This document shows positions 38,679 through 50,412 of a stretch of 64,000 nt of DNA, in pieces. The DNA comes from Oscheius tipulae (lineage: Eukaryota > Nematoda > Chromadorea > Rhabditida > Rhabditidae), in contig JASJZH010000001.1 of assembly GCA_037178975.1 (NCBI GenBank), positions 2,046,001 to 2,110,000 of the forward strand. The letters are read 5' to 3'. A model generated the notes under the pieces. The model was not told the DNA's origin and ran no database searches. It saw only the letters and a program-made list of their open reading frames with translations. Position 1 is the first letter of the stretch, and each line of letters begins with the position of its first letter. The position numbers and the translations under genes are program-made.

Positions 38679-39413
38679 CTTGACACCGAAGACGAAATAT
38701 ATGCTTATTTATGGAAAAATTGGATGAGCAACAAAAATTCAAAAGGAAATATTCTCGCTAATTTAACTAATACTTAAAGACAATTGCTCGGTCGTATGTA
38801 TTATGGCAACTTTCAGTGTTGAATGCGGCTAAAAACACTCAAAAAGATGGAGAAGGTGACGAAGAAAGGGCAGCAAAAAATCGTGAAATTTTTTTTCGAA
38901 AAAGAAATGTTGAAATGGTGTCCAAATAGACGTTGTATTCCAACACTACAATACACCTACAGTTTTACAGCAGCAATTAAAATATTGTTCATTCTGAAAT
39001 TAATGTCTTCCTAGTTGTTCTCTGCTCTCTCTCTTAATGTTTATTTACCAATTTCTGTACTAATTGGTGTTTTTGGCACAGCCTGAACGAAGATAAGCCA
39101 GTTGCTTTGACAGGGAACTGTATACAAGACAGCTAACCGTTTGAAAACGGTTGTTTCGGTTCAATTTTTGTTAACTTCTTGTTTCTCTCCTGCTTTATCT
39201 CTTTTACTTTCGGTTTTGCTCTGTATAATGTCCAGCCGAGCTTTATAGCCCTTTTATAAACCACGATATTGCACCGCCGAAACACGTGAAACTGCGTACA
39301 CTTGACACAGTTGGCCCTTTTGTCTTATCCAATAGCCTCAATATTTTTCTTTTCTCTCATTTACATATTTTCCAAAGACAAAGACTGTTTTCAAGGCCCA
39401 ATTACACCGAAGC
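38679..39413. other. Divergent intergenic region
   Basis: It separates the minus-strand NHL gene from the plus-strand cluster that begins with IER3IP1. It may hold promoters for both. No coding sequence is seen. Confidence 0.45.
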
Positions 39414-39739
39414 ATGCTGTCATTTTATGGACTTCTAGAGGCGGCGCTGCTCGTTCTCAACGGAATCGCCATTCTTAACAGGGAGAGGTTTCTGAAAAAG
39501 GTTTGCCACGTTTTTACCGCTTCTTTTACAACTATTTCTTCGCAGTACGGCTTCGGAGCCCAGACACATTCCTTCGACGCGGAGCCCGGCGTCAAAACTC
39601 AACTTACCAATCTTATTTTTGCCGTTCAAACAGTCATGCGAAGTTAGTTTCCTTATTTTACTCTACAAAAAATGTTTTTTCAGTGCCATTGATCGCCATC
39701 AACATTCTCGTCGTCGTTTTTAAGCTGGTTCTCGGATAA
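39414..39739 (+). CDS. IER3IP1: IER3IP1/Yos1-like protein, copy 1
   Basis: IER3IP1 (yeast Yos1) is a small membrane protein of ER-to-Golgi transport. Three exons (39414-39500, 39546-39642, 39684-39739) give 79 residues, against about 82 in human. It has an N-terminal hydrophobic helix (LLEAALLVLNGIAIL), the RERFLKKYGFGAQ loop, LTNLIFAVQTVMRMPLI, and a C-terminal hydrophobic segment ending VFKLVLG. A second copy at 47528-48658 is about 85% identical but lacks the first intron. It is the first of six plus-strand genes. Confidence 0.94.
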
Positions 39740-40631
39740 TTTATTGCAGTAAAGCGTCTTACAAGCCTCTCATGTGTTGTCTCAGGGTTCCAGTGAGTCT
39801 GCATGACATTGTAGTGTTGTCCAATGCAGATTTTTGTTCTTCTCGACCGTGTCCAGTCGAGAATTTGTGGCTTGTAGTGCATTATTGACAGGATACTCGA
39901 CAACACGATGGACTTCCTCGTGACCGATGCCAAGTTTAGTTGCCTGCTTGCAAACTGGAGTAGTAAACAGACAGAAGAGCGGAAAGATCACCCAGTTTGA
40001 AATTCCCGACTCGTAGAAGAGTACTCAGTTTGATAGTTGAACTTCCAGGATCACAGTGATACCGTAGATTTGTCTTAGTTTGTCAAAAATCAGATGTTCA
40101 GTCTAGTTTTCAACATAAATCCAATGTTTTCTAGTGAATTCTAGAGATCTCTGGCCTTGTTTCGAGCTTTGCCTGCTGGAGAGTACAGATCATAACATGT
40201 CTTCTCATTTTCGAACTCATTCAGTCCCATTGCCAGCTCAACTCTTCACTGAATCTTGTCTAACTGAGGATCAGTCAAATGTCCAATTTTCCCAGAGACT
40301 CCTACTTCTAAAGGGTCTTCCTCACAGAAGACTGCTTTCTTTTTGTCTTTCAGCCCCCGTACTCTTCCCGTGACACTGATCTTTCACACCTAGTCTCGCG
40401 CTCATTCTGGGCTAGTCGGTACGGCTCGAATCTCAATCATCGATGCTGTATATCATTGTCTGTCTGTCCAAGATTCAGATTTTCCACGTCTCCCTCATTC
40501 TGTCCCTGTCTCTGTACTCTCTTTCATTCGGAACGTCTCCCGAATCCCACTATTCCCTTCCTTAACTCTCTCCACTCTTCTTCTTTTTTTCTCAAGAATT
40601 CTACCAAAATCCAGTGTTTCAGACTCCACTC
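39740..40631. other. Intergenic region between IER3IP1 copy 1 and the kelch gene
   Basis: No gene is seen. A weak tRNA-like fragment (GGGCTAGTCGGTACGGCTCG) is at about 40406-40435. The right end is a CT-rich tract ending in GTGTTTCAG, nine bases before the kelch ATG. Confidence 0.45.
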
Positions 40632-42442
40632 ATGATCCTCTTCATCGTCGGAGGGTGTTCCCTCGACTGCGAGAGAGGAGCAAACAACTCGATTGAAACC
40701 ATCCGTCTAGAAGTGAGTTCTCGAACTGATAAAAAACCTCTTCTTAGGTAAAAGATGGTCAAGTCAATCTGATTCAAGAGAACTGGAACCACTTGACTGT
40801 CCCGAGAAGGAGCCCGAGCGTCTTCTCTCATACCAACGGCTCCCTCCTCGTCTTTGGAGGTCAGTATCAAGTTTCCTCTCCCTCCCTCTCTCTGTTGTGT
40901 AATTGCGGGCATTTCGTCCCGTATTTTTCCTCAGAAATTACATGGTTTTAGGATGTGAGTCGCCTGGAAAACATCTAAATTCTTTGGAAGCTGTTCGGAA
41001 GGGAGAGAGGCCGATTTTCGAGAGTCTTCAAGAGCTGGAGGAGCATAGCTGTGCGGCTTATTGCACTCTTGGGGTAGATGATTTTTGATTAGTTTCATAC
41101 ATTTACAGGGAGAAGAAGGAATAATTGTTGGTGGTTTCAATGGTCCAGATTGTTTGAAACAAGTAGCTATTGTTGACTTGGAAAGTCACAGAGTCAGGGT
41201 AAGTGACTGTCACTCTGTCCTCTGACTTCTCTGACCGACTGTTTTGACCTGACTCTGACACTATCTCTTATTCTGTCTCTGTAGGGAAGGCGAGAGAGCC
41301 AGAGAGACGGTTGAAAACATACAGAAACTCCATATTCTGTTACTATCTCCCCCTGTCTCTGTCGCTGTCTTTGTGACTCTTGCAAACTCTGTCACTGTTC
41401 TTGCCTCACACCTACAAAATTCTGTCTCTCATTGTGATGTTCTATCACTGGCTCTGTCTCTATCACTCTCTGTTCTTTCCCTGTCCCACCTTTTTCCGTT
41501 GTTCCAGTGACTCTGTTCGTGTGACCTAGACAGTCTCCCTGTCTCTTTTCTTTTCACTGTCTCTCTCACCCTCTTTCTTTCTAGAAGCTCTCGGACTTCT
41601 GCTGTCGACTCAAAAACTCTGTCGCTCTCCCAGTAGACAGCAACACAATTCTTCTGATCGGTGGCTGGGATGAGAAGGAGACTTCCAAAGTCGTTTTCAG
41701 GTACATTTCCTCTATTTTCTAAGGGATTTCTCAAAATCTAGACTGGAATTCGATCAGAATCGGGACAACTACTACTGGAAGATGTTCTGCCTCTTACCTT
41801 ATCCAGTAGAAGGTCATGGGGCTGTTCTTTACCAACATTTTGTCTTTATTGTGAGTTTTCCAGCAATTTTTGAACCATTTTGGAACAGCAAGTCAGGAGA
41901 AACCATTTTTAGGTGGGCGGCTACGACGGCATCCACGTACGCAAAACGGTAGTCCGCCTGGATTTGAAATCGGGTCAAAAGGAGGTAAATCTTATCTATT
42001 GCCCCCTACTTTTTATCTTGCCGACCACAGCTTCCATTGCAGACAGAGAGAAAACAGCCACCTTTTCCAGGTCTTATCGCTTGGCTTAGAGTGCGCTCGC
42101 GAGAATCATGTGTGTGCACTTCTACTCGAGAAATATTTAGTGGTAGCTGGTGGCTGGGATGGACAGTGAGTTTTTTAATCTTTATTCTGAAAATTTATAA
42201 TCTGAAAAAAACGAATGGAAATCTTATTTATTCTGATGCATTTCCGATTAACCTGTACGATTTTTTCAGAAAAGCCCTGGATTCCATCGAAGTTTTCAAA
42301 ATAATTGACGTTGAACCGTTTTTGGAAAGAATCCCAGACAGTTTCAATCTTTTCGAGTCAAGAAATCGACCAGGAGCTGTTGTTACACAAGTAAGAGATA
42401 GGGATATAATTTTTTTATAGCATTTTTCAGGGTCTCGACTGA
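40632..42442 (+). CDS. Six-blade kelch-repeat protein
   Basis: About ten short exons run from MILFIVGGCSLDCERGANNS to VVTQGLD, stop TGA 42440-42442. Six kelch blades are marked by their di-glycine motifs: FIVGGCS, LLVFGGCES, GIIVGGFNG, ILLIGGWDE, FIVGGYDG and LVVAGGWDG. No BTB or BACK domain is visible, so it is not a standard CUL3 adaptor unless an upstream exon was missed. The ATG starts almost directly in blade one, nine bases after a TTTCAG acceptor. Kelch propellers bind proteins, often actin or degradation substrates; the partner is unknown. AATAAA at 42509-42514 follows the stop and lies only about 30 nt before the HPS5 start. Confidence 0.86.
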
Positions 42443-42540
42443 AAATCTACGATCCTTTTACAACTTTTCCTTTACCCCCACCCTCTCTTACCCTCTTTGT
42501 GCCTTTAGAATAAACAATGACAGGTTTCAGATGAGTTCAA

Positions 42541-45500
42541 ATGGATGAGCCGAGTAGTAGTCGAGACAACAAAAATGTACAGCCACGGTTCCTGTTCACG
42601 GAACTCACCTCGTTGGATGAACTCAGTTTTCCAGCCAGTTCCTCGAAGAGAATCAAGGTAGGGAGGAACAGTGGCACCGACAGAGTCATACTGTCAAATT
42701 CCAGTTCACTTGCGTAGCCGCCTCTCCCCGCCACCTAGCCCTAGGCACCTCTTCTGGTACAGTCTATGTGTTCTCCCGTTTCCGACCAAAGAGCAAAAAC
42801 GGTCGGAGTAGTTTACCCCCTGTGGAAGTCTTTACAACAAAAGACGGCACCATCAGCCGGATCCAGATTAGTCACGACGAGCAGCATGTGGCGGTTGGAT
42901 GTGATAGTGGGCGGATCTCTGTAGCGGCTCTGGCTGCGAATGGACTGTCTACTTCAATTGTTTACACGAGTCCAGGAGATCCGAGGAAGACTGACAAGGT
43001 GAGTTATGGGGAAGAGAGACATAGAGTTAATAAGAAAGAGGAACAGAGAGACAAAGTGGGAATAGAGAAATAGAACGACAGAAAGGATAGAAAGACAGAG
43101 GCAGTAGACACAGACTGAGAGAGTACCAGTATCCTTCCAGGTGACCGGACTCTGCTGGTCTCGCGACTCCAAGCTCATCTTCGCCTCCCATATGAGTGGC
43201 TCAGTCATCGAACACAAACTGACCCAATCCGTCTTTCGAACCTCTTCACGCCAACTCTGTCAAATGGAGTCCGAGGTGGTACAGCTCGAAATAAGTGAGA
43301 CAGGAAAACATCTGCTGGTCTCCACAATGACATCTAGTTTTGTCCATGACGTAGAGAGTCGGTCTACTAGCCAAGTAAGGGTTTGATTTGATCGCGACAG
43401 TACGGGTTCAGGTTGGGAAGAAGACGAGGAATTCGAGGATGGGAGCCTGTTTTGTAAACAGTGCAAACTGTGAGTTCATCGCCGCTTCGAGACCGAACGG
43501 TCGTCTGTGGGAAGCGAACTCCATTGGAGTAGTCTACCGAACACATCAGTTCCGACAGACTGCTACAGTACCAAGGTTTTCAATAGCTTCTTACCGGTCA
43601 AGCTTCAAAGGTAGGGATTACTTCTCAAGTTCCATAGTCTTCTTTAGGCTCCCAAAGATCGGAGGAGATAGAAGAGTTAGAGACAGCTGCCCATGAGGAC
43701 GTCCAGTTGTTTCTATTGAATACTATTCAGACAAGCAGGTACGGGAAAGACGGAGACAGAGAAACAGAGAGACTGTGAGACTGATTTTCTCAATTTCTAG
43801 TTCAACATTCCTCCTCTCCGCCTATGGCTCTAAGCTTCTCGTCTTTGATTCCGAGGCCTCTCAAGTGATTCTGGTCACGGATCTAGGAAAAGAGATTCTC
43901 CAATACACCGTGTGTGGCTCGGACGTTTTCGCCGTTTTAACCACTTCGGTCACAACGACAGCCTGTGTCAAGTTGACTCTACTGACGACCGAGAAGGCAG
44001 TGGAGAAGCTCCAGCTTCGAGGCTGCAGCAGTCAGGCGGCAGAGATTGTGTCAAAGACGACGAGAATCGAGTGGAGTGCGCCTGTTTTGAAGAGTCTACT
44101 GGATGATTTGGGGACGAGAAAGGTACTGTCCTCATTTTTGTAGGTGATAAAGTGTTTCAGAAGGAGAAGAACGCGGAAACACTACGATCTGGACTGAAGG
44201 CTATGCTGGAAAGGATGGAGTTCAATGAGTCAACCTATGACAATGACGACAAAGCAGAAGGTGAGAGGACAAAGAGACAGACAGAGGAACAGAGAGACCT
44301 TTCAGTATCGAAAAAGCTCCCATCCGGAGTTCATCGAGTACTCTGTCAGCCTACTGTCAGTGGTTTTGAAGACGACTTCACTCTCCGTTTCACATCCCCT
44401 CTGAAGGAAAGAAGCAGAAGTAGTCCTACTGTGGATGTCAGGTGAAGGTCTCTGTTTCTCTCCCTCACCCTGTCTCTTTCCAGACAGTCGCTCATTCCCA
44501 CTGTCCTTGTCAAACAGAACTCAATGCCATTGACTGCTGAAGAAGTCGAGGTCTGTTCCCGGAACGGCACCCCGGATGTGACGGAACAGGACATTTTGGA
44601 AAGAGCCAGGACGATTCTGGAGGGGGATGGTCGCGTAGTCGAGGCGGATTCTTTGAGGACCTTACTCCAGTTCGATCTACCCAGTACCGACCTGCGTTTT
44701 ACGCCACAAGTGACGATAGCTAATGCTGCCAAGGCTCTGGCAGAGTTGGCAATAGTAACACCACTGGACGTGTCCAGCATCTTGACCGTGGATCGGAGAG
44801 TGAATGCGAGTGGGACGAAGAGAACCGGACCGACGATTGTGAAGCCCGTTAGAAGACAGGTCTGTTATCTTTTCTATGCTTCGTATGGTTAGAGAGACAG
44901 TGACAGTTCTTTGGCACCTAACCTTGTTCTCCGTTCGAGTGCTGTCTCTTTGACGGATTTGTATTTATTCAGGTATCGCGGCCGGCCGTTGCACCCAAAG
45001 CGAGTCTCACTATCAAGTCGCCCCCAATGGAAAAGAACTCGAACATTATCACCCCGGAATCTCCTGACAAGGGTAATTTTACACTTCTTTTCGCTTCAGG
45101 ATCTTTTTCAGCTGCAAAATTTTTTCTGAGCGATGACCAGAACAATATGGGAGAGCTGGAAACGGAATGGCTAGAGAGACGTATCCATGAGGTTCAAAAG
45201 AAGAGTAAGAGTCAACTAGTCCTTTGAAAATAACTCAATTTCCAGCTGAGAATGGAGAAAAATGTCAAAATTCGATGCCGTCGACTTTGTCGGACAGCGA
45301 GTCAGTCACCACAACAGACTCCGGAAAAGATCTGTTGAGAGGGACAGAGACAGAGGAGGACAGTGACCATTGTAGACACTGTGGAATTCACAGGTAGAGA
45401 GAGAGAGAGCGACAGTCGTTTAATGCTCTTTGTTCAGATCGTGGATTGCTCTGACCCTTCTGGCCTCGGTCTGTAAGAGAGTGACAGTGGAAAAGTCAGA

Positions 45501-47129
45501 ACAGGACTCTGTCCCAAAGGCATCATCCACTTGGGCTAGTTTGCTCAGAAGAAAACTGTCTGACAGTACCAAGGAAGCCAAAATCTGTCCTCGATGTGAG
45601 ACAGCCTTTGCCACGGCCGGGAAAATACTGTCTAGTCTACCGAAAAGTTCCGGACTGACCCCGAGCGAACAAAAGATTAACACGACTGCCATCAGGGAAC
45701 GGATTCGGGAGAACGGAATGGGGAGACTGGAAACCATATGCAGGAGCTCGTTATCTGGTAGTAAGGCTGTCTCTCAGGAGATTGGATCATCTGTTCTGTT
45801 AAATGGTAAGGGACGGAGACAAGGAGACAGAGAGACACAGCTGCAGAAAGACAGTGGGACAGAGAGACACAGACGGACAGTTACAAAGGAGATTTTCAGA
45901 TTCTACCTTGAACAAAACCAGTACCCCAGCAGTATCCTCCAGTCTACCTTCTCCGACCCTCATCGAACAGGTTTCATCCTCTAAAGAGTGTCTGTCAGAA
46001 GGAGACTTTAACTGGCTCAGTCGAGTGGACACTAAGACTGTAAGTCTCTCCCATACTGTCTCGTTATTTCTACTTTCAGCTCCTGTTCCTCTGCTACCTC
46101 GTTCTTGGATACAAAAGCTTACTGTCTCTCCTCAAAGAGAACATCGATGTGGCGGAAAAGCTAGAGGCTGACCATTGGTCAATCCTAGTATCTCTAGCCG
46201 TTAGAGACCAACAGATGCGGAGAGATCTAGTCGGAAGTCAAGTAGTTAAGGAGGTCCTGGAGACTCTGAGACTGTCTCTCTTCCTCTCTGTCCCCTCTGG
46301 AGAGAAGACTCCGTCTCCGAGAGCCAGTATCTCTAAAAGAGCAGCCCCACCCCCGATCTACAGCTGGATTGTGGATTCCTCTGGGTAGCGCAGATTTTTT
46401 AGGGGAAACTGCATAGTTTCAGGGCTTGTCTCATCTGTACCCTGCCTCTACAGACACAGGTCAAGGGGGAGGAGCTCATGGTTACTAGCTACCATTGTGG
46501 TAAGTCGACTGTCTGTGTCTCTGTGTTTCTCTCTCTCTCTCTCTCTCTCTTGGTATTTTTGAAATCCATAAGAAAAAAAAGACATAGCAAAGGACTAACC
46601 TGTCTCCTTTGCACTCGTTGTTCCACAGCCTTCCGTGTAGTCCAGAGTTTAGAAGCCGTTGCGCTGCCGGTGATCATCACAAGGCATTAGTTGGTGCGCT
46701 GGTAAACTGTCTCCAAACTAGACGCTTCCAAAGGGGGCTGTGGTAGAGGTAGTCCTAACATCGTAGGTCCTGGCGCAGTGGATCCAGAAGCGACTGAATC
46801 ATGTCCTCCAGGCCAGTCTAAGAGACGGCGAAGCTGGTTGCTCTCTAGATTGCTGCGAGAATCTAAGGGTAACATGTCCTGGCAAGTCAGGGAGATGGCT
46901 TCACTGCGAGCTGTGCAGCGTCAACTGACTGTTGTCCCTGTTCTTGGCTCTACCGTAGCGACTCTCTGTCTCTCTGCCTCACAGCCATTTTTCAGGTCAC
47001 ACTTACCACTCCAAGTGTCTCTCTGGGAAGACCTACTGTGTCGCTTGCCGTGTTAGAGCCCGAAAGATGTCAGCTCTGAACTCTCCCACAGCCCAACGAG
47101 CTGCTGTGACCCGTCCAATCAAGAAGTAA
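42541..47129 (+). CDS. HPS5: HPS5, BLOC-2 subunit
   Basis: HPS5 with HPS3 and HPS6 forms BLOC-2, which guides cargo to lysosome-related organelles. It starts MDEPSSSRDNKNVQPRFLFT. The WD40-type N-terminal propeller includes FTCVAASPRHLALGTSSG, GTISRIQISHDEQHVAVG, VTGLCWSRDSKLIFASHMSG and EVVQLEISETGKHLLVST, in the same order and spacing as I recall for HPS5. A long helical, Ser-rich middle follows. The C-terminus has cysteine/histidine pairs (CLLCTRC, then YHSKCL and YCVACR) that could bind zinc, and ends TRPIKK. Exons are separated by introns rich in GACAGAGAGAC. An upstream ATG at 42531 opens a five-codon frame overlapping the true start. The gene starts 98 nt after the kelch stop. Confidence 0.88.
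46529..46550. repeat. (TC)n microsatellite in an HPS5 intron
   Basis: About eleven TC units lie between the last HPS5 exons. Confidence 0.9.
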
Positions 47130-47527
47130 CCGTCGCGTCGCATCCAAAATACTCCCTTGCGTACTGCTAGGACCCAGCTGTTATAACCACGTGCTCTATT
47201 TTTAGCCTGTAAATTCTAACCCCCGTACCTCATCTGATCTCTCAGAACTTTAGTCGCATTTCTTCTGTACTTTTTTTGTGTAAGTATTGTATTGGGACGC
47301 TATCTTTCTGCTTGCCTTGAGATATCACGAGTTTTTGCCCAACGTTGCTGTTTTCCCTCTCGCCTCTAGTCAATAAAGTTATCTGTTCTTTATTAATTTC
47401 CTTTGGAAATGGATGGGATCCGTTAAATGCCATTCTCTGTCTCCTTGTGTCCTTGTACGTCTGTCTCTCTGTCTCTTTTTGCCTGGACTAGTTCTCTATC
47501 ATAAACAAGCTTTTAGGGCCAGAGTGT
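47130..47527. other. HPS5 3' end and spacer to IER3IP1 copy 2
   Basis: CAATAAAG near 47383 is the probable HPS5 polyadenylation signal. A CTTTTAG acceptor lies 11 nt before the IER3IP1 ATG. Confidence 0.55.
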
Positions 47528-48658
47528 ATGCTGTCCTTCTACGGCCTTCTGGAGGCGTCTCTTCTGATTCTGAACGGAATTGCCATCTTGCACAGGGAGA
47601 GATTCTTAAAGAAGTACGGTCTCGGAGCCCCATCCCACTCTTTTGATTCGGAACCCGGGGTCAAGACCCAAGTCATCAACTTGATCTGTGCCGTGCAGAC
47701 TGTTATGCGCAGTGAGTCTCTTCTCCTTCGTTTTTCTTTGTATGGTTGTTTCCGAAAGACTTTTTCGGTAGAGGAGATAGCGATCGGTGGAATGGGACGG
47801 GGTTTTCAGAGAGAAACACAGTTCTCGGAAAAGTGAGACATTGCTGGCTTTGGGCACTTGTAGTGGTCAGATAGCAAAAAAACAATGGACAGCAACAATA
47901 GGGAATAGATGAGTGTGGGAACTGCGTAGTATTGACAGTGAAAAAAAAAACAGAAAATCTTGTGAGGAGACCCAGAGATAGAGACAGAGGCAGAGAGGAC
48001 AGATTGGTAGACTTTAGAACTACCCGCTGAGCCCCACCTGTACCGTCTCAACAAATGACCTGCCGAGACTTTTTTCTAGATGGTTCTCTTGCATTAAAGC
48101 GTGAAATTCTTTCGCCTTTTACTAAAGAACACAGTTACATTATAGCATAAATTATAGAAATATTACAATTGACAGTGGCATGATAAGAACAAGTTGACAT
48201 AATATGACGGAATGAGTCAGACGGAACAGGTTGTCAAGCTATGTCTTGCAGGTTTAGAACAGAAAGTGACCTGTAGCCAAAAGTTTACCTTGGAACAGGA
48301 CGAGTCGACTTCACCACGTGACGGAGACTGGGCATGAAGACCACAGAAAGAGGAGAGCAAGAACTTAATTGTCTGATTGAATACGACAGAGAGATAGCCC
48401 TTTGACATGAAAGGACTAACGGGTTACACCAATGAGAGACAGATAGACATGGTAAAGTTAACAGATAAGGACAGGCAGGGACAGGGTGAGTGATAGTCCA
48501 AAAGTTTGGTCATCTAGAACATTCCCTGAGCAACTACCCTCGTAAAAGGCTGTAATTTTATCTTTCAACCTCTTTCAGTCTGTTAAAACCTATCACTTCC
48601 AGTGCCCTTGATCGCCGTCAACATTCTTGTCGTCGTCTTCAAGCTCGTTCTCGGTTGA
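47528..48658 (+). CDS. IER3IP1: IER3IP1/Yos1-like protein, copy 2
   Basis: Two exons (47528-47711 and 48603-48658) encode 79 residues, starting MLSFYGLLEASLLILNGIA and ending VFKLVLG. It is the ER-Golgi transport protein described for copy 1. Copy 1's first intron is absent here, while the second intron is at the same codon (after VMR) but is 891 nt instead of 41. The intron is rich in GACAG motifs. The stop TGA is only three bases before the MAEA start codon, the tightest junction in the window. Confidence 0.94.
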
Positions 48659-48661
48659 AGG

Positions 48662-50301
48662 ATGTCAAAGATGCCCAAACCTCAAGATCTCATCGCCGCC
48701 TTCGAATACCCGACCCTCAAAATCCCTTACGAGGTTTTGAACCAGGGCTACCGAAACCTTCATCGAGACATGGAGACCAAGAAGTCCAATGTTCGAAAGA
48801 CTTGCGAGAAACTACTGGCTCATTTTGGGACAGAGGGCAATGAGCCGATCGAGGTCGATGAGGTGGGATTTTGGAATTTCCGCCTTTTTTGAGAGTACAG
48901 TTCAGATCCGTCAAGATTTCCTCGATGCCTATGAGGCTTGGAAGAAGTTCCAGGACTCTGTCAGAGCTGCCATGGCACAGATGGACTGGTACACGGAGAG
49001 TCTTCTCAATACGACTGCCAGACTCCGACTGGAAGTCTACCCAAAACCGAATGAGACGGAACTCTGTCGATGGAAGATTGACAGAGACAGGACGAGTCGA
49101 CTGATCTGCTCGTATCTGTTGAGATGTGGGCGGTTAAAGACTGCTCATTTGCTAGCGAAAAAGATTGACATCTTGCCGGCGAATGTTCACGAAATTACGC
49201 AGTTTGAGATGGCTCAGTCGGTAGGTTGACAGAGTGACAGTGACAGTGACTGTTTCAGGTCTACGACTCTATCAAATCCCGTGACACTTCCCTTGTCCAC
49301 TCTTGGATCACTGAACATCGTCAGAAGCTGCGCAAGATGAAGAGCAAGCTGGAGCTGGCTGTCCGAATCCAGGACACGATCTCTCTGCTCCAGAAGGGTC
49401 AGCGCCTAGAGGCTTTGAAGTATGCCAGAGAGCACCTACGATTGGATGGAACCCACGAGTTGACGGCCGACGATGTCAAGGAGGTCAACCAGGTCTGGGC
49501 ACTAGTTGGACTCGGTCGAGCCACCAAAATTGTCCCCTACTCCACGCTGATGGAACATAATCGCTATGAGAGTCTGGTAGAACTGTTTAAAGAAGAGTTC
49601 TGGAGGTTATTCGACGTAGGTGAAGAGTCTAGTCAATCCTCACGTACAGTTTCAGCTCCCATATCAGTCCGCCTTCTCGCTATCGCTGCAATGTGGACTG
49701 GCTGCTTACAAAACACCGCAGTGTACTCCAGGAGGCAATAGTAAATGTATTACGTGCCAGACGACAGTCTTTCCATTGGCTGATGGTCTTCCTCATGCTC
49801 ATACTGGACTCTCGATGTGAGTTGGCTGTCCCCCAGTCTCTAACAAGCTTTTCTGTCTCTCTGTCTCTTGTCTCGTTGATTTTCAGTCTAATCCTCTAAC
49901 CAATTCCCTGTAGAAATTTTCTAACAAAAAAGTAGCAAACGCTTGACTAAGCTGTCTCCTAATCGTCATCTCAATCCTATGTCGAGTAGGTTCCACCGTA
50001 GACTGCCGTCTTCCAATTAGGCATGTCGCACGTCGGACAGTCCCAGTTTTTGGATCTACCGGCGCGACTGTCTCTCTGTCTTTCTGTCTCTCTGTCCCAA
50101 CCTCTCCTATTTTCCAGAGTCCGATGCGCCTTCTCCGGCGAACTGATCAATGAAGACAACCCACCCTGGATGGTACCCAAGACGGGTCGTGTTTATGGCG
50201 AACAGTCGCTAGCCAGACTGACTCGGGACGACAAGTTCCATTGCATTGCCACAGACGAATGGGTAGCCCGAAAAGATCTTCTCCGCTTGTATATTTTGTA
50301 G
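48662..50301 (+). CDS. MAEA: MAEA-type E3 ubiquitin ligase subunit (CTLH/GID complex)
   Basis: MAEA (yeast Gid9) pairs with RMND5 as the RING-type catalytic unit of the CTLH/GID ubiquitin ligase. Five exons (48662-48862, 48906-49220, 49259-49615, 49656-49816, 50118-50301) close to 405 residues. It starts MSKMPKPQDLIAAFEYPTLK, matching the EYPTLKxPYE motif of the family. A LisH/CTLH/CRA helical region follows (SYLLRCGRLKTAHLLAKK; SKLELAVRIQDTISLLQKGQ; LEALKYAREHL). The degenerate RING is YKTPQCTPG, CITCQ, LPHAHTGLS, then CAFSGELINEDNPPW and GRVYGEQSL, ending RLYIL. The start is three bases after the IER3IP1 stop. AATAAA is at 50308-50313. Confidence 0.96.
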
Positions 50302-50412
50302 TTTGTAAATAAAACATCTTTACACACACATATTTGGCGTCGCTCTTGACCGGATTCTTACCAGAACTATCTCATTCCAACTTGTTTCTATGGACAGCTC
50401 TTTCTTTCAGCA

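Noticed and set aside
42531-42545. ATG at 42531 as the HPS5 start
   Set aside because: It stops after five codons; the overlapping ATG at 42541 opens the HPS5 frame.
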